The notes: a model not told the origin generated them from the letters alone. A stretch of 34,622 nt of DNA from Methylobacterium sp. J-048 (GCF_022829515.1 NZ_JAKSYL010000058.1:1-34622), one strand, 5' to 3'. Shown: positions 25,134-32,816, numbered from the stretch's first letter. Program-made: numbers and translations.

Positions 25134-26408
25134 ATGACCCACATCGCCATCATCGGCGCCGGCATCACCGGCGTGACCACCGCTTATGCGCTCGCCCAGC
25201 GCGGCTACAGCGTCACCGTCCTCGACCGGCAGCGCTACGCCGCCATGGAAACCTCCTTCGCCAATGGCGGCCAGCTCTCGGCCTGCAACGCCGAGGTCTG
25301 GAACAAGCTCTCCACCGTGCTCCACGGCGTCCAGTGGATGATGCGCCGCGACGCGCCGCTGCTGATGAACCCCACCCCGTCCTGGCACAAGCTGTCCTGG
25401 ATGGCGGAGTTCATGCGCGAGATCGCCCATTACCGCCAGAACACCGTGGAGACCGTGCGGCTCGCCCTCAAGGCGCGCACGGCCCTGTTCGCCATGGCCG
25501 AGGCCGAGGGCATCGATTTCGACCTCAAAACCCGCGGCATCCTGCATTTCTACCGGGACCGGGCGAGCTTCGAGAAGGCGCATGCCGTCAACGCCCTGCT
25601 GCGGGAGGGCGGGCTCGAGCGCTACGCCGTCACCCCGGAGGAGATCCGGGCGATCGAGCCGACGCTGGCCGGCGCCTACGCGGGCGGCTACTTCACCCCG
25701 TCGGACGCCACCGGCGACATCCACACATTCACCCGGGGTCTCGCCGCCGCCTGCGCCCGCAAGGGCGTCCGCTTCGTCCACGACGCCAGCGTCGAGACGA
25801 TCGCCGCCGGGGAGGGGGGCTACGCCATCGGCTGGCGCAGAACCGATCATCTGGCCGACCGGCCGTCCGCCGACCCGCAGGTGCTGCGCGCCGACGCGGT
25901 GGTGATCTGCGCGGGCTGTGCCAGCCGGCGCTTCGCCGCCATGCTCGGGGACCGGGTCAACGTCTACCCGGTGAAGGGCTACTCGATCACCGTGAACCTG
26001 CTGACCCCGGAGGCGCAGCGGGCGGCCCCGGAGGTGAGCATCCTCGACGAGGCGGCCAAGATCGTCACCAGCCGGCTCGGCGACACGCGCCTGCGGGTCG
26101 CCGGCACCGCCGAGTTCAACGGCTTCAACCGCGACATCCGCCACGACCGGGTGCAGCCCCTGATCGACTGGACCCGGGAGCAGTTCCCGCGGGTCGACAC
26201 CGACCGGGTGGTGTCCTGGAGCGGCCTGCGGCCGATGCTGCCGAACATGCTGCCCAAGGTCGGCCGCGGCCGCCGGCCGGGCGTGTTCTACAACACCGGC
26301 CACGGCCATCTCGGCTGGACCCTCTCGGGCGCCACCGCCGAGCTCCTGGCCGAGGCAGTGGCCGCGGAGCTTGCGCCGGAGGCCGTGGGCCTGCCGCTCG
26401 CCGCCTGA
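25134..26408 (+). CDS. dadA: DadA-type FAD-dependent amino-acid dehydrogenase under glycine riboswitch control
   Basis: The 424-residue flavoprotein has the dinucleotide fold THIAIIGAGITGVTTAYALA with GxGxxG at residues 8-13, the DadA signature SFANGGQLSACNAEVWNKL, and a C-terminal FYNTGHGHLGWTLSGATAEL block that contacts FAD. DadA enzymes oxidise D-amino acids to 2-oxo acids and ammonia and pass electrons to the respiratory chain. The riboswitch suggests that glycine itself is the substrate, giving glyoxylate; this is inference. I use the ATG at 25134 with GGAG 9 bases upstream. The longer frame from 24963 would translate the second aptamer and is wrong. A strong hairpin follows the gene. 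Confidence 0.9.
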   Translation: MTHIAIIGAGITGVTTAYALAQRGYSVTVLDRQRYAAMETSFANGGQLSACNAEVWNKLSTVLHGVQWMMRRDAPLLMNPTPSWHKLSWMAEFMREIAHYRQNTVETVRLALKARTALFAMAEAEGIDFDLKTRGILHFYRDRASFEKAHAVNALLREGGLERYAVTPEEIRAIEPTLAGAYAGGYFTPSDATGDIHTFTRGLAAACARKGVRFVHDASVETIAAGEGGYAIGWRRTDHLADRPSADPQVLRADAVVICAGCASRRFAAMLGDRVNVYPVKGYSITVNLLTPEAQRAAPEVSILDEAAKIVTSRLGDTRLRVAGTAEFNGFNRDIRHDRVQPLIDWTREQFPRVDTDRVVSWSGLRPMLPNMLPKVGRGRRPGVFYNTGHGHLGWTLSGATAELLAEAVAAELAPEAVGLPLAA

Positions 26409-26455
26409 CGGCGGAACCGGATCCCGGCTCGGCAGCAATGCCGCCGACCGGGACG

Positions 26456-26495
26456 AAACGCGCCGTCAGTTTCGGGGGGAACGGACGGCGCGTTT
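26456..26495 (+). terminator. Hairpin after the dadA-like gene
   Basis: AAACGCGCCGTC (26456-26467) and GACGGCGCGTTT (26484-26495) pair perfectly over 12 bp around a 16-nt loop, 48 bases after the dadA-like stop. No long T-run follows, only the TTT closing the stem. It could be a partial terminator or a processing site that sets different levels for dadA and the downstream lyase genes. Confidence 0.6.
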
Positions 26496-26500
26496 CCCAA

Positions 26501-26516
26501 TATAATTCTGTATACA
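26501..26516 (+). promoter_or_regulatory. Possible internal promoter and TGTATACA operator before the PLP lyase gene
   Basis: Directly after the hairpin, a rare A+T-rich patch contains TATAAT (26501-26506) and the perfect palindrome TGTATACA (26509-26516). TGTATACA-like sites are bound by many GntR-family regulators. No clear -35 box lies 17 bases upstream, so promoter activity would need an activator or is weak. This suggests that the lyase-aldolase-reductase genes have a second, riboswitch-independent promoter. Confidence 0.45.
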
Positions 26517-26548
26517 CTCGCCGAGCCGCCCCGGATCCCCGAGCCGTG

Positions 26549-27703
26549 ATGCGCATGCCTGCTCCCAATATGCCCCCCGCCTATATCGACCCCGCCACCG
26601 GCGCCTCCTACCCGATCGAGATCCCGCGCTGGCGCGGCGATTCGGGCGGGCCGCTGATGATCTCGCCGCTGCCCGGGATCGACCGGGGGCAGATCGAGAC
26701 CGGGGAGCGCTCGCTCTGGCGCTACGCGGCGTCGCTGCCGGTGGCGGTCACGGATCCGGTCTCGCTGGGGGAGGGCTGCACGCCGCTGGTGCGCCGGCCC
26801 TGGCGGGGGCGCCAGGCCCATTTCAAGCTCGAATGGTTCGCCCCCTCGGGCAGCTTCAAGGATCGCGGCGCCTCCGTGATGCTGTCGATCCTGCGCCAGC
26901 AGGGCATCGACGCGGTGCTGGAGGATTCGTCCGGCAACGGCGGCGCGGCTGTGGCGACCTACGCGGCCGCCGCCGGGATGCGGGCCAAGATCCTGGTCCC
27001 GGCCTCGACCTCACCGGCCAAGACCGTGCAGATGCGCGCCGCCGGCGCCGAGGTCGAGCTGATCCCCGGCACCCGCCAGGACACCGCGGACGCGGCCGTG
27101 CGGCAGGCCGACGACATCTTCTACGCCAGCCACAACTGGCAGGCCCATTTCCTCCAGGGCACCAAGACCCTGGCCTACGAGCTGTGGGAGGATCTTGGCT
27201 TCTCCGCCCCCGACGCGGTGATCATCCCGTGCGGGGCGGGCAGCAACGTCCTCGGCTGCGACATCGGCTTCTCGGAGCTGCTGCGCCGGGGCGCGATCGC
27301 CCGCCTGCCCCGCCTGTACGCGGTGCAGGCGGCCCAGTGCGCGCCCCTGCATGCCGGCTTCCAGGCGGAGGCCGAGGATTTTCTGCCGGTCATCCCGGGC
27401 CCGACGCTGGCCGAGGGCGCGTCGATCGCCCAGCCGGTGCGCGGCCGGGCGGTGCTGGCGGCGCTCCGCCGCTCCGGAGGCGGCACCGTGGCGGTCTCGG
27501 AGGCGGCGATCGAGGCGGCGCTGATGGAGCTCGCCCGCTCCGGCCTCTACGTCGAGCCGACCTGCGCCATGGCCGCGGCGGCGCTCACCGACCTGACCGC
27601 CAGCGGCGCGATCGGGCCCGACGAGACCGTGGTGGCGGTGCTCACCGGCACCGGCATCAAGGCGACGCCGCGCATCGCCGAGCTTTTGGATCTCGCCCCG
27701 TGA
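26549..27703 (+). CDS. Threonine-synthase-like PLP lyase; candidate 3-hydroxyaspartate dehydratase
   Basis: This is a 384-residue fold-type II PLP enzyme. The Schiff-base lysine is K104 in PSGSFKDRGASVML. The phosphate/substrate loop EDSSGNGGAAVATYAAAAGM, the block ASTSPAKTVQMRAAGAEVEL, and the C-terminal VLTGTGIKATPRIAELLDLA are typical of threonine synthase relatives. The N-terminal 60 residues include YIDPATGASYPIEIPRWRGD, like threonine synthase family members with a short Zn-free front. Between a glycine-responsive dehydrogenase and BhcC/BhcD-like genes, the expected job is dehydration of 3-hydroxyaspartate to iminosuccinate, in place of BhcB; this is inference. Start codons GTG 26546, ATG 26549 and ATG 26555 are all possible. 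Confidence 0.85.
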   Translation: MRMPAPNMPPAYIDPATGASYPIEIPRWRGDSGGPLMISPLPGIDRGQIETGERSLWRYAASLPVAVTDPVSLGEGCTPLVRRPWRGRQAHFKLEWFAPSGSFKDRGASVMLSILRQQGIDAVLEDSSGNGGAAVATYAAAAGMRAKILVPASTSPAKTVQMRAAGAEVELIPGTRQDTADAAVRQADDIFYASHNWQAHFLQGTKTLAYELWEDLGFSAPDAVIIPCGAGSNVLGCDIGFSELLRRGAIARLPRLYAVQAAQCAPLHAGFQAEAEDFLPVIPGPTLAEGASIAQPVRGRAVLAALRRSGGGTVAVSEAAIEAALMELARSGLYVEPTCAMAAAALTDLTASGAIGPDETVVAVLTGTGIKATPRIAELLDLAP

Positions 27704-27756
27704 CCCGCTGAGGCGAACGCGAAACGAAAAAACGCCCGACCAGGAGGAGACACCCC

Positions 27757-28878
27757 ATGCGCAACAACATTCCCGCCCGCGTCGGCATGCCGGTCGAAGA
27801 GGTCGACACCCCCTGCCTGATGGTCGATCTCGACGCCTTCGAGCGCAACGTCGACAAGCTCGGCCGCTTCATGAAGGAGAACGGCCTGCGCCACCGGGCC
27901 CATGCCAAGACGCACAAATCCTCCGACATCGCGACCGTGCAGATCGAGCGGGGCGGGGCCTGCGGGGTCTGCTGCCAGAAGGTCAGCGAGGCCGAGGCCC
28001 TGGTGAGTGCCGGCATCCGCGACGTGCTGGTGTCGAACCAGGTCGTGGCGCCGCAGAAGATCGAGCGCCTGGCCGCCCTCGCCACCCGGGCGCGGGTGCT
28101 GGTCTGCGTCGACGACCTCGGCAATGTCGATGACCTGTCGGCGGCGGCGGTGACGTACGGCGTCACCCTCGAGGCCCTGGTGGAGATCGATGTCGGTGCC
28201 GGCCGCTGCGGCGTCGCCCCGGGCGAGCCGGCGGTGGCGATCGCCAAGCGGATCGCGGCGGCGCCGGGGCTGACATTCGCCGGGTTGCAGGCCTATCAGG
28301 GCCGGGCGCAGCACGTGCGCGACTACGCCGAGCGCAAGGCCCTGATCCAGGCGGCGATCGACGACACGAAGCGCACCGTCGACCTGCTGAAGGCGGAAGG
28401 CCTCGATTGCGACATCGTCGCGGGCGCCGGCACCGGCAGCTTCGCCCTGGAGGGCGGCAGCGGCGTCTACAACGAGCTGCAATGCGGCTCCTACGTGTTC
28501 ATGGACGCCGACTACCAGCGGGTGAAGGATGCGAGCGGCCAGCCGATCGGCGACTTCGAGAACAGCCTGTTCATCGTCACCTCGATCATGAGCAAGGCCA
28601 AGGCCGATGTCGCGATCTGCGACGCCGGCCTGAAGGCCCAGAGCATCGACAGCGGCCTGCCCCTGGTGTTCGGCCGCAGCGACGTGGAATACATCAAGTG
28701 CTCGGACGAGCACGGGGTGATCAGCGATCCCGGCAACGTGCTCAAGCTCAACGACCGCCTGAAGCTGATTCCGGGCCATTGCGACCCGACCGTCAACGTC
28801 TACGACTGGTATGTCGGCGTGCGGAATGGCCGGGTCGAGGCGGTCTGGCCGGTCACCGCCCGCGGCATGACGTTGTAG
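27757..28878 (+). CDS. bhcC: 3-Hydroxyaspartate aldolase, BhcC-like (DSD1/D-threonine aldolase family)
   Basis: The 373-residue protein is a fold-type III PLP enzyme. EVDTPCLMVDLDAFERNVDK opens the TIM barrel, and RHRAHAKTHKSSD carries the Schiff-base lysine (probably K51). Further family blocks are CGVCCQKVSEAEALVSAGIR, GGSGVYNELQCGSYVFMDAD, CDAGLKAQSIDSGLPLVFGR and, near the end, PGHCDPTVNVYDWYVGVRNG with metal-binding His and Cys. These blocks resemble, from memory, Paracoccus BhcC, which condenses glyoxylate and glycine to 3-hydroxyaspartate. D-threonine aldolase or D-threo-3-hydroxyaspartate dehydratase remain alternatives. An AGGAGGAG site precedes the start. It sits 53 bases after the PLP lyase. 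Confidence 0.88.
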   Translation: MRNNIPARVGMPVEEVDTPCLMVDLDAFERNVDKLGRFMKENGLRHRAHAKTHKSSDIATVQIERGGACGVCCQKVSEAEALVSAGIRDVLVSNQVVAPQKIERLAALATRARVLVCVDDLGNVDDLSAAAVTYGVTLEALVEIDVGAGRCGVAPGEPAVAIAKRIAAAPGLTFAGLQAYQGRAQHVRDYAERKALIQAAIDDTKRTVDLLKAEGLDCDIVAGAGTGSFALEGGSGVYNELQCGSYVFMDADYQRVKDASGQPIGDFENSLFIVTSIMSKAKADVAICDAGLKAQSIDSGLPLVFGRSDVEYIKCSDEHGVISDPGNVLKLNDRLKLIPGHCDPTVNVYDWYVGVRNGRVEAVWPVTARGMTL

Positions 28879-28902
28879 GGTAGGGGGCGCTTCCCACCCA
28901 TT

Positions 28903-29024
28903 CCCCTCATCCTGAGGTGGCCGCGCCAGCGGCCCTCGAAGGAGGGCTCCAGAGGTCGCGCGGCCCCTGGAGGGCTCCTTCGAGGCCGAGCGATCGTCGA
29001 TCGCCCGGCACCTCAGGATGAGGG
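28903..29024. repeat. Long palindromic intergenic repeat, copy 1
   Basis: The element starts CCCCTCATCCTGAGGTG and ends CACCTCAGGATGAGGG, which are mutually inverted. The inner parts (CCTCGAAGGAGGGCTCCAG and CTGGAGGGCTCCTTCGAGG) are also inverted, so the whole unit folds into one long imperfect hairpin of about 120 bases. A second copy lies at 30913-31030. Sequences of this type are scattered between genes in many Hyphomicrobiales. It separates bhcC from bhcD. Confidence 0.85.
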
Positions 29025-29066
29025 CGCGGGTGGGAGAGGCCGAATGACAGGAAAGGCTTGCCGCTC

Positions 29067-30020
29067 ATGCGCTTCATCTCGGAAGAGGAATCCGCCGCCC
29101 TGGTCGATCACGCCCTGGCGTTCGAGGCGGCCCGGGAGGCGCTGATCGCTGCGGTTGCGCCGGGCACCACCCTGTTCCCGGCGGTGCTGGGGCATGGCTC
29201 GGAGCCGACCAATCGGTTCTCGATCAAGTCGGGATCGACCACCGCCTATGCCGGCCTGAAGGTCGGCTCGTTCTGGCCGGGCAATCCCGACCGGGGCCTG
29301 CCGCGGCACAATTCGGTGATCCTGCTGTTCGACCAGGATGTCGGCCGGGTCGACACGGTGATCGAGGCGGGCCGCGTCAACGCCTACCGCACCGCCGCCG
29401 CCGACGCGGTGGCGGCCAGTGTCCTGGCCCGGCCGGATTCGGCGGTGCTCGCCGTGTTCGGGGCCGGCAACCAGGCGGAGTTCGAGTGCGCGGCGCTCGC
29501 CCGGGTGTTGCCGATCCGGGAGGTGCTGGTGGTCGCCCGCGACGGCGACAAGGTCGCAGGGTTCGGCGAGCGCCTGCGCCGACAGGGGGCCGAGGTCGCG
29601 GTGCGGGCGGCCTCCGCGGAGGAGGCCTGCCGGGCCGCCGACGTGATCGTCACGGCGACGCCGGCCAAGGCGCCTCTGTTCGAGGCCGCTTGGGTCCGCC
29701 CCGGCACCCATGTCGCCGCCATGGGGGCGGATGCCAAGGGCAAGCAAGAGCTGCCCCCGGCCATGCTGGAGCGGGCGGCCCTGTTCTGCGACCTGCCCGA
29801 GCAGTCGCGCACCATCGGCGAGTTCCAGCACGCCCCCGCAACCGCGGAGCTGCGGGCGATCGGCGCCGTGCTGGGGAGCGGGCAGGGGAGCGGGGAGGGG
29901 GGGCGCAACGCGGGGCGGACCGACCCGGAGGCGATCACGGTGTTCGATTCCTCCGGCATCGCCCTCCAAGACCTGACCATCGCCCGGGCGATCCTCGCCA
30001 AAGCGGACGGGCGCGGGTAG
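29067..30020 (+). CDS. bhcD: Ornithine-cyclodeaminase family enzyme, BhcD-like iminosuccinate reductase
   Basis: The 317-residue protein has an NAD(P)-binding GAGNQAEFECAALARV block in its middle and the family landmarks RFSIKSGSTTAYAGLKVGSF, RVNAYRTAAADAVAA, HVAAMGADAKGKQELPPAML and TVFDSSGIALQDLTIARAIL. GADAKGKQEL is the family's usual loop, and the ending fits alanine dehydrogenase/iminosuccinate reductase members. Next to BhcC, reduction of iminosuccinate to aspartate is the likely reaction; ornithine cyclodeaminase or ketimine reductase activity is less likely in this context. An in-frame TTG at 29058 exists, but the ATG at 29067 has GAAAGG 10 bases upstream. A glycine-rich insertion lies around residues 272-282. 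Confidence 0.85.
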   Translation: MRFISEEESAALVDHALAFEAAREALIAAVAPGTTLFPAVLGHGSEPTNRFSIKSGSTTAYAGLKVGSFWPGNPDRGLPRHNSVILLFDQDVGRVDTVIEAGRVNAYRTAAADAVAASVLARPDSAVLAVFGAGNQAEFECAALARVLPIREVLVVARDGDKVAGFGERLRRQGAEVAVRAASAEEACRAADVIVTATPAKAPLFEAAWVRPGTHVAAMGADAKGKQELPPAMLERAALFCDLPEQSRTIGEFQHAPATAELRAIGAVLGSGQGSGEGGRNAGRTDPEAITVFDSSGIALQDLTIARAILAKADGRG

Positions 30021-30068
30021 GGGACGCCGACGCCGGCCCTCCCCCGCCCCGGCGGAGGACAGAGCGGC

Positions 30069-30830
30069 ATGCAGGACAGGCAGATCCGGGTCATCGGCAT
30101 CGGCACGGGCGATCCCGAGCACCTGACCCTCCAGGCGGTGCGGGCGCTCTCCGATGTCGACGCGGTGTTCGTGCTCGACAAGCGCGCCGAGACCGCCGAC
30201 CTCGTGGACATCCGCAAGCGGATCTGCGCCGTCCATATCCAAAAACCCCACCGGGTCGTCACCGTCGAGGACCCGCCCCGGGAGCGCCGTCCGGCCGATT
30301 ACGGCGCCACCGTCGAGGCCTGGCACGCGGCCCGGGCCGAGCGGCTGGAGGCGGCCTTCGCGGCGGAACTCGGGGCCGGGCAGGTCGGGGCGATCCTGGT
30401 CTGGGGCGACCCGGCCCTCTACGACAGCACCCTGCGGATCCTCGACCGCATTGCTGCGCGCGGGCGTCTCGCCCTGCGCTGCGCCGTGATCCCCGGCCTC
30501 TCCAGCGTGCAGGTCCTGGCCGCCCGCCACGGCGTGCCGCTCAACGCCATCGGCGGCCCGGTGCTGATCACCACCGGGCGCCGCCTCGCGGCGGACTGGC
30601 CCGAGGATGCCGACAGCATCGTGGTGATGCTCGACGGTGATCCGAGCTTCGCCCATCTCGACCCGGATCTGACGATCTACTGGGGCGCCTATCTCGGCGG
30701 CCCGGACGAGATCCTGATCTCCGGCCGCGTCGGCTCAGTTGGCGACGAAATCCGGCGGGTCCGCGCGGAGGCACGGGCGCGGCATGGCTGGATCATGGAT
30801 ATTTATTTGTTACGACGGCTTGCCGAGTGA
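30069..30830 (+). CDS. cobF: Precorrin-6A synthase (deacetylating)
   Basis: This is a 253-residue tetrapyrrole methylase fold enzyme of the aerobic cobalamin pathway. It methylates precorrin-5 at C-1 with loss of acetate. RQIRVIGIGTGDPEHLTLQA is the family opening, with the GxGxGD SAM loop. ILVWGDPALYDSTLRILDRI, VIPGLSSVQVLAARHGVPLN and MLDGDPSFAHLDPDLTIYWG are the following conserved blocks. No other cob gene is in the window. It begins 48 bases after bhcD, preceded by GGAGGA, and may be co-transcribed. Why a B12 gene sits here is unclear, although the ethylmalonyl-CoA pathway used by these bacteria needs B12-dependent mutases. Confidence 0.93.
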   Translation: MQDRQIRVIGIGTGDPEHLTLQAVRALSDVDAVFVLDKRAETADLVDIRKRICAVHIQKPHRVVTVEDPPRERRPADYGATVEAWHAARAERLEAAFAAELGAGQVGAILVWGDPALYDSTLRILDRIAARGRLALRCAVIPGLSSVQVLAARHGVPLNAIGGPVLITTGRRLAADWPEDADSIVVMLDGDPSFAHLDPDLTIYWGAYLGGPDEILISGRVGSVGDEIRRVRAEARARHGWIMDIYLLRRLAE

Positions 30831-30912
30831 GAGCCTGTCATGCCGCGCGGCCCTGGATTGCTGCGCGCGCGATGATGACGAGGGCGCTGCGAGCCCACGC
30901 ACATCCCACTCT

Positions 30913-31030
30913 CCCCCTCATCCTGAGGTGCTGCGCAGCAGCCTCGAAGGAGGCCTCCAGGGATCGCGCGGCCGGCTGGAGGGCTCCTTCGAGGCCCGGC
31001 GATCTTCGATCACCGGGCACCTCAGGATGA
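30913..31030. repeat. Long palindromic intergenic repeat, copy 2
   Basis: This copy has the same outer arms (CCCCCTCATCCTGAGGTG and CACCTCAGGATGAAG) and inner arms (CCTCGAAGGAGGCCTCCAG and CTGGAGGGCTCCTTCGAGG) as the copy at 28903-29024. Differences are concentrated in the loop and in the GCTGCGCAGCAG segment after the left arm. It is in the same orientation, 2 kb downstream, between cobF and the helicase gene. Confidence 0.85.
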
Positions 31031-31136
31031 AGTGGAGGATGGGAGCCATCGGGCCAACGCGCCCCGTGACAACGCCGACCCCCGCCGTGACCCCGCCGCC
31101 ACGGACAGGACGGCCCGACCCGGCTAGACCGCCGCC

Positions 31137-32816
31137 ATGCTGCGCTTGCGGGACTACCAGCGCGCCAGCCTCGACGCCCTCGCGGCCGCCTGGGGGCGGG
31201 GAGGGGGCGACGCGGCGGCGCCCGGCCATCTGGTCGTGCTGCCCACCGGGGCCGGCAAGGCCCTGGTCATCGCCGCCCTCGCCCGGGAGGCCGTCACAAA
31301 AAACCCCCTCGCCCGGGTGGCGATCGTCACCCACAGCCGCGAGCTCGTCGCCCAGAACTTTTCGGAGTTGACCCGCTACTGGCCGGAGGCGCCGGCCGGC
31401 ATCTTCTCCGCCGGGCTCGGGCGGCGGGAGGCCGGGGCGCAGGTCCTGGTCTGCGGGATCCAGTCCGTGGCCGACCGGCTCGACGCTGTCGGCCCGCGCG
31501 ACCTCGTGATCGTCGACGAGGCGCACCTGATCCCCCGCGCCGCCCAGACCCGCTACGGCCGGTTCCTGGCGGGCCTGCAGGCGCTGACCCCTGGCCTGCG
31601 GGTGGCGGGCTTCACCGCGACCCCCTACCGGCTCGATTCCGGCCGGCTCGACGCAGGGGAGGGCCGCCTGTTCGCCGGGATCGCCTACGAGGCCGATACC
31701 GGCGACCTGATCCGGCGCGGTTTCCTGGCGCCGCTCGTGTCCAAGGCGACCCTGACCCAGCTCGACGTCTCCGGTGTCGGCCGGCGCGGGGGCGACTACA
31801 TCCCGGGGGAGCTGGAGGCGGCGGTCAACCGCGACTGGATCACCCGAGCCGCCGTGGCGGAGCTGACGGAATACGGCAGCGGCCGCCGGGCCTGGCTCGC
31901 CTTCTGCGCCGGCCTCGCCCATGCCGAGGCCGTGCGCGACGCGGTGCGGGCCGAGGGGTATTCCTGCGAGACCGTCTCGGGCGAGACTCCCCGGCGGGAG
32001 CGCGACCGGATCGTGTCGGCATTCCGGGCCGGAAAAATCCGCTGCCTGACCTCGGTTGGCGTGCTCGGCACCGGCTTCAACGCCCCGGAGGTCGACCTCG
32101 TGGCGCTGCTGCGCCCGACCCGAAGCACCGGCCTCTACGTCCAGCAGGTCGGCCGGGCACTGCGCTGCGCGCCGGCCAAGGCTGACGCGCTGATCCTCGA
32201 CTATGCCGGCCTGGTGCGGATGCACGGGCCGGTGGACGCCGTGACGGCGCAGAGTGCCGCCCAGGTGCTCGGCGGGGCAGGGGGCCTGCGTGCAAAACCC
32301 TGCCCCGGCTGCGGCGCCCTGATCGCCCTGAACGCCTCCACCTGCGAGGCCTGCTGGACCGAGCCGGAGGACGAGGCCGATCCGGCCGCCCTGCACGACG
32401 CCGCGGCCGAGGACGAATTGCCGATCCTCTCGGCCGACATCGTGCCGGCCGGCCCTGCCCCGGAGACGGATGCGCGCTGGCATCCGGTGACCGATCTGAG
32501 CCTGGAGGCGGCTCCGGACGGGCTCGACCTCGTGCTCGGCTGGCGGGACGGTCCCGCCGTGGCGGACTGGCGGGTGCGCCTGCGGCCCGAGCGCAGCGGC
32601 TACGAGCGGGAGAAGGCGGTGCTGTGGTGGCGCGGGCTCGGCGGCGGCCGTGACGCGCCGATGGACGCCGCCGGCTTCCTGGATCAGGCCGAGACCCTGG
32701 CCCGGCCGGCGGCGATCCGGATCCGGCCGGGCCGGCTGTCGGACCAGATCGAGTGCCGCGCCCAGGACGGCCGGATCTTCGTCGACCAGAGCCGGCTCGC
32801 CGGACGCGCCGCGTGA
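31137..32816 (+). CDS. SF2 DEAD/DEAH-box helicase with C-terminal zinc ribbon
   Basis: This is a 559-residue ATP-dependent helicase. Walker A is PTGAGK (36-41), motif II is DEAH (127-130), motif III is FTATP, and motif VI is QQVGRALR (about 335-342). The motifs TSVGVLGTGFNAPEVDLVAL and GETPRRERDRIVSAFRAGKI belong to the second RecA domain. A zinc ribbon follows (CPGCG at 389, CEAC at 403-406), then about 150 acidic residues ending in a basic region. The architecture is like UvrB/RecG-style and phage or plasmid accessory helicases (SSL2/YprA-like). The nucleic-acid substrate and process are unknown. It stands alone, with a palindrome on each side. Confidence 0.9.
   Translation: MLRLRDYQRASLDALAAAWGRGGGDAAAPGHLVVLPTGAGKALVIAALAREAVTKNPLARVAIVTHSRELVAQNFSELTRYWPEAPAGIFSAGLGRREAGAQVLVCGIQSVADRLDAVGPRDLVIVDEAHLIPRAAQTRYGRFLAGLQALTPGLRVAGFTATPYRLDSGRLDAGEGRLFAGIAYEADTGDLIRRGFLAPLVSKATLTQLDVSGVGRRGGDYIPGELEAAVNRDWITRAAVAELTEYGSGRRAWLAFCAGLAHAEAVRDAVRAEGYSCETVSGETPRRERDRIVSAFRAGKIRCLTSVGVLGTGFNAPEVDLVALLRPTRSTGLYVQQVGRALRCAPAKADALILDYAGLVRMHGPVDAVTAQSAAQVLGGAGGLRAKPCPGCGALIALNASTCEACWTEPEDEADPAALHDAAAEDELPILSADIVPAGPAPETDARWHPVTDLSLEAAPDGLDLVLGWRDGPAVADWRVRLRPERSGYEREKAVLWWRGLGGGRDAPMDAAGFLDQAETLARPAAIRIRPGRLSDQIECRAQDGRIFVDQSRLAGRAA

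Noticed and set aside
29013..30656. 547-residue minus-strand open frame across bhcD and cobF
   Set aside because: It spans two real genes and an intergenic gap in antisense; not coding.
28903..31030. Repeats as insertion-sequence ends of a composite transposon
   Set aside because: No transposase lies between them, the copies are in direct orientation with no visible target duplication, and each copy is itself a complete palindrome.
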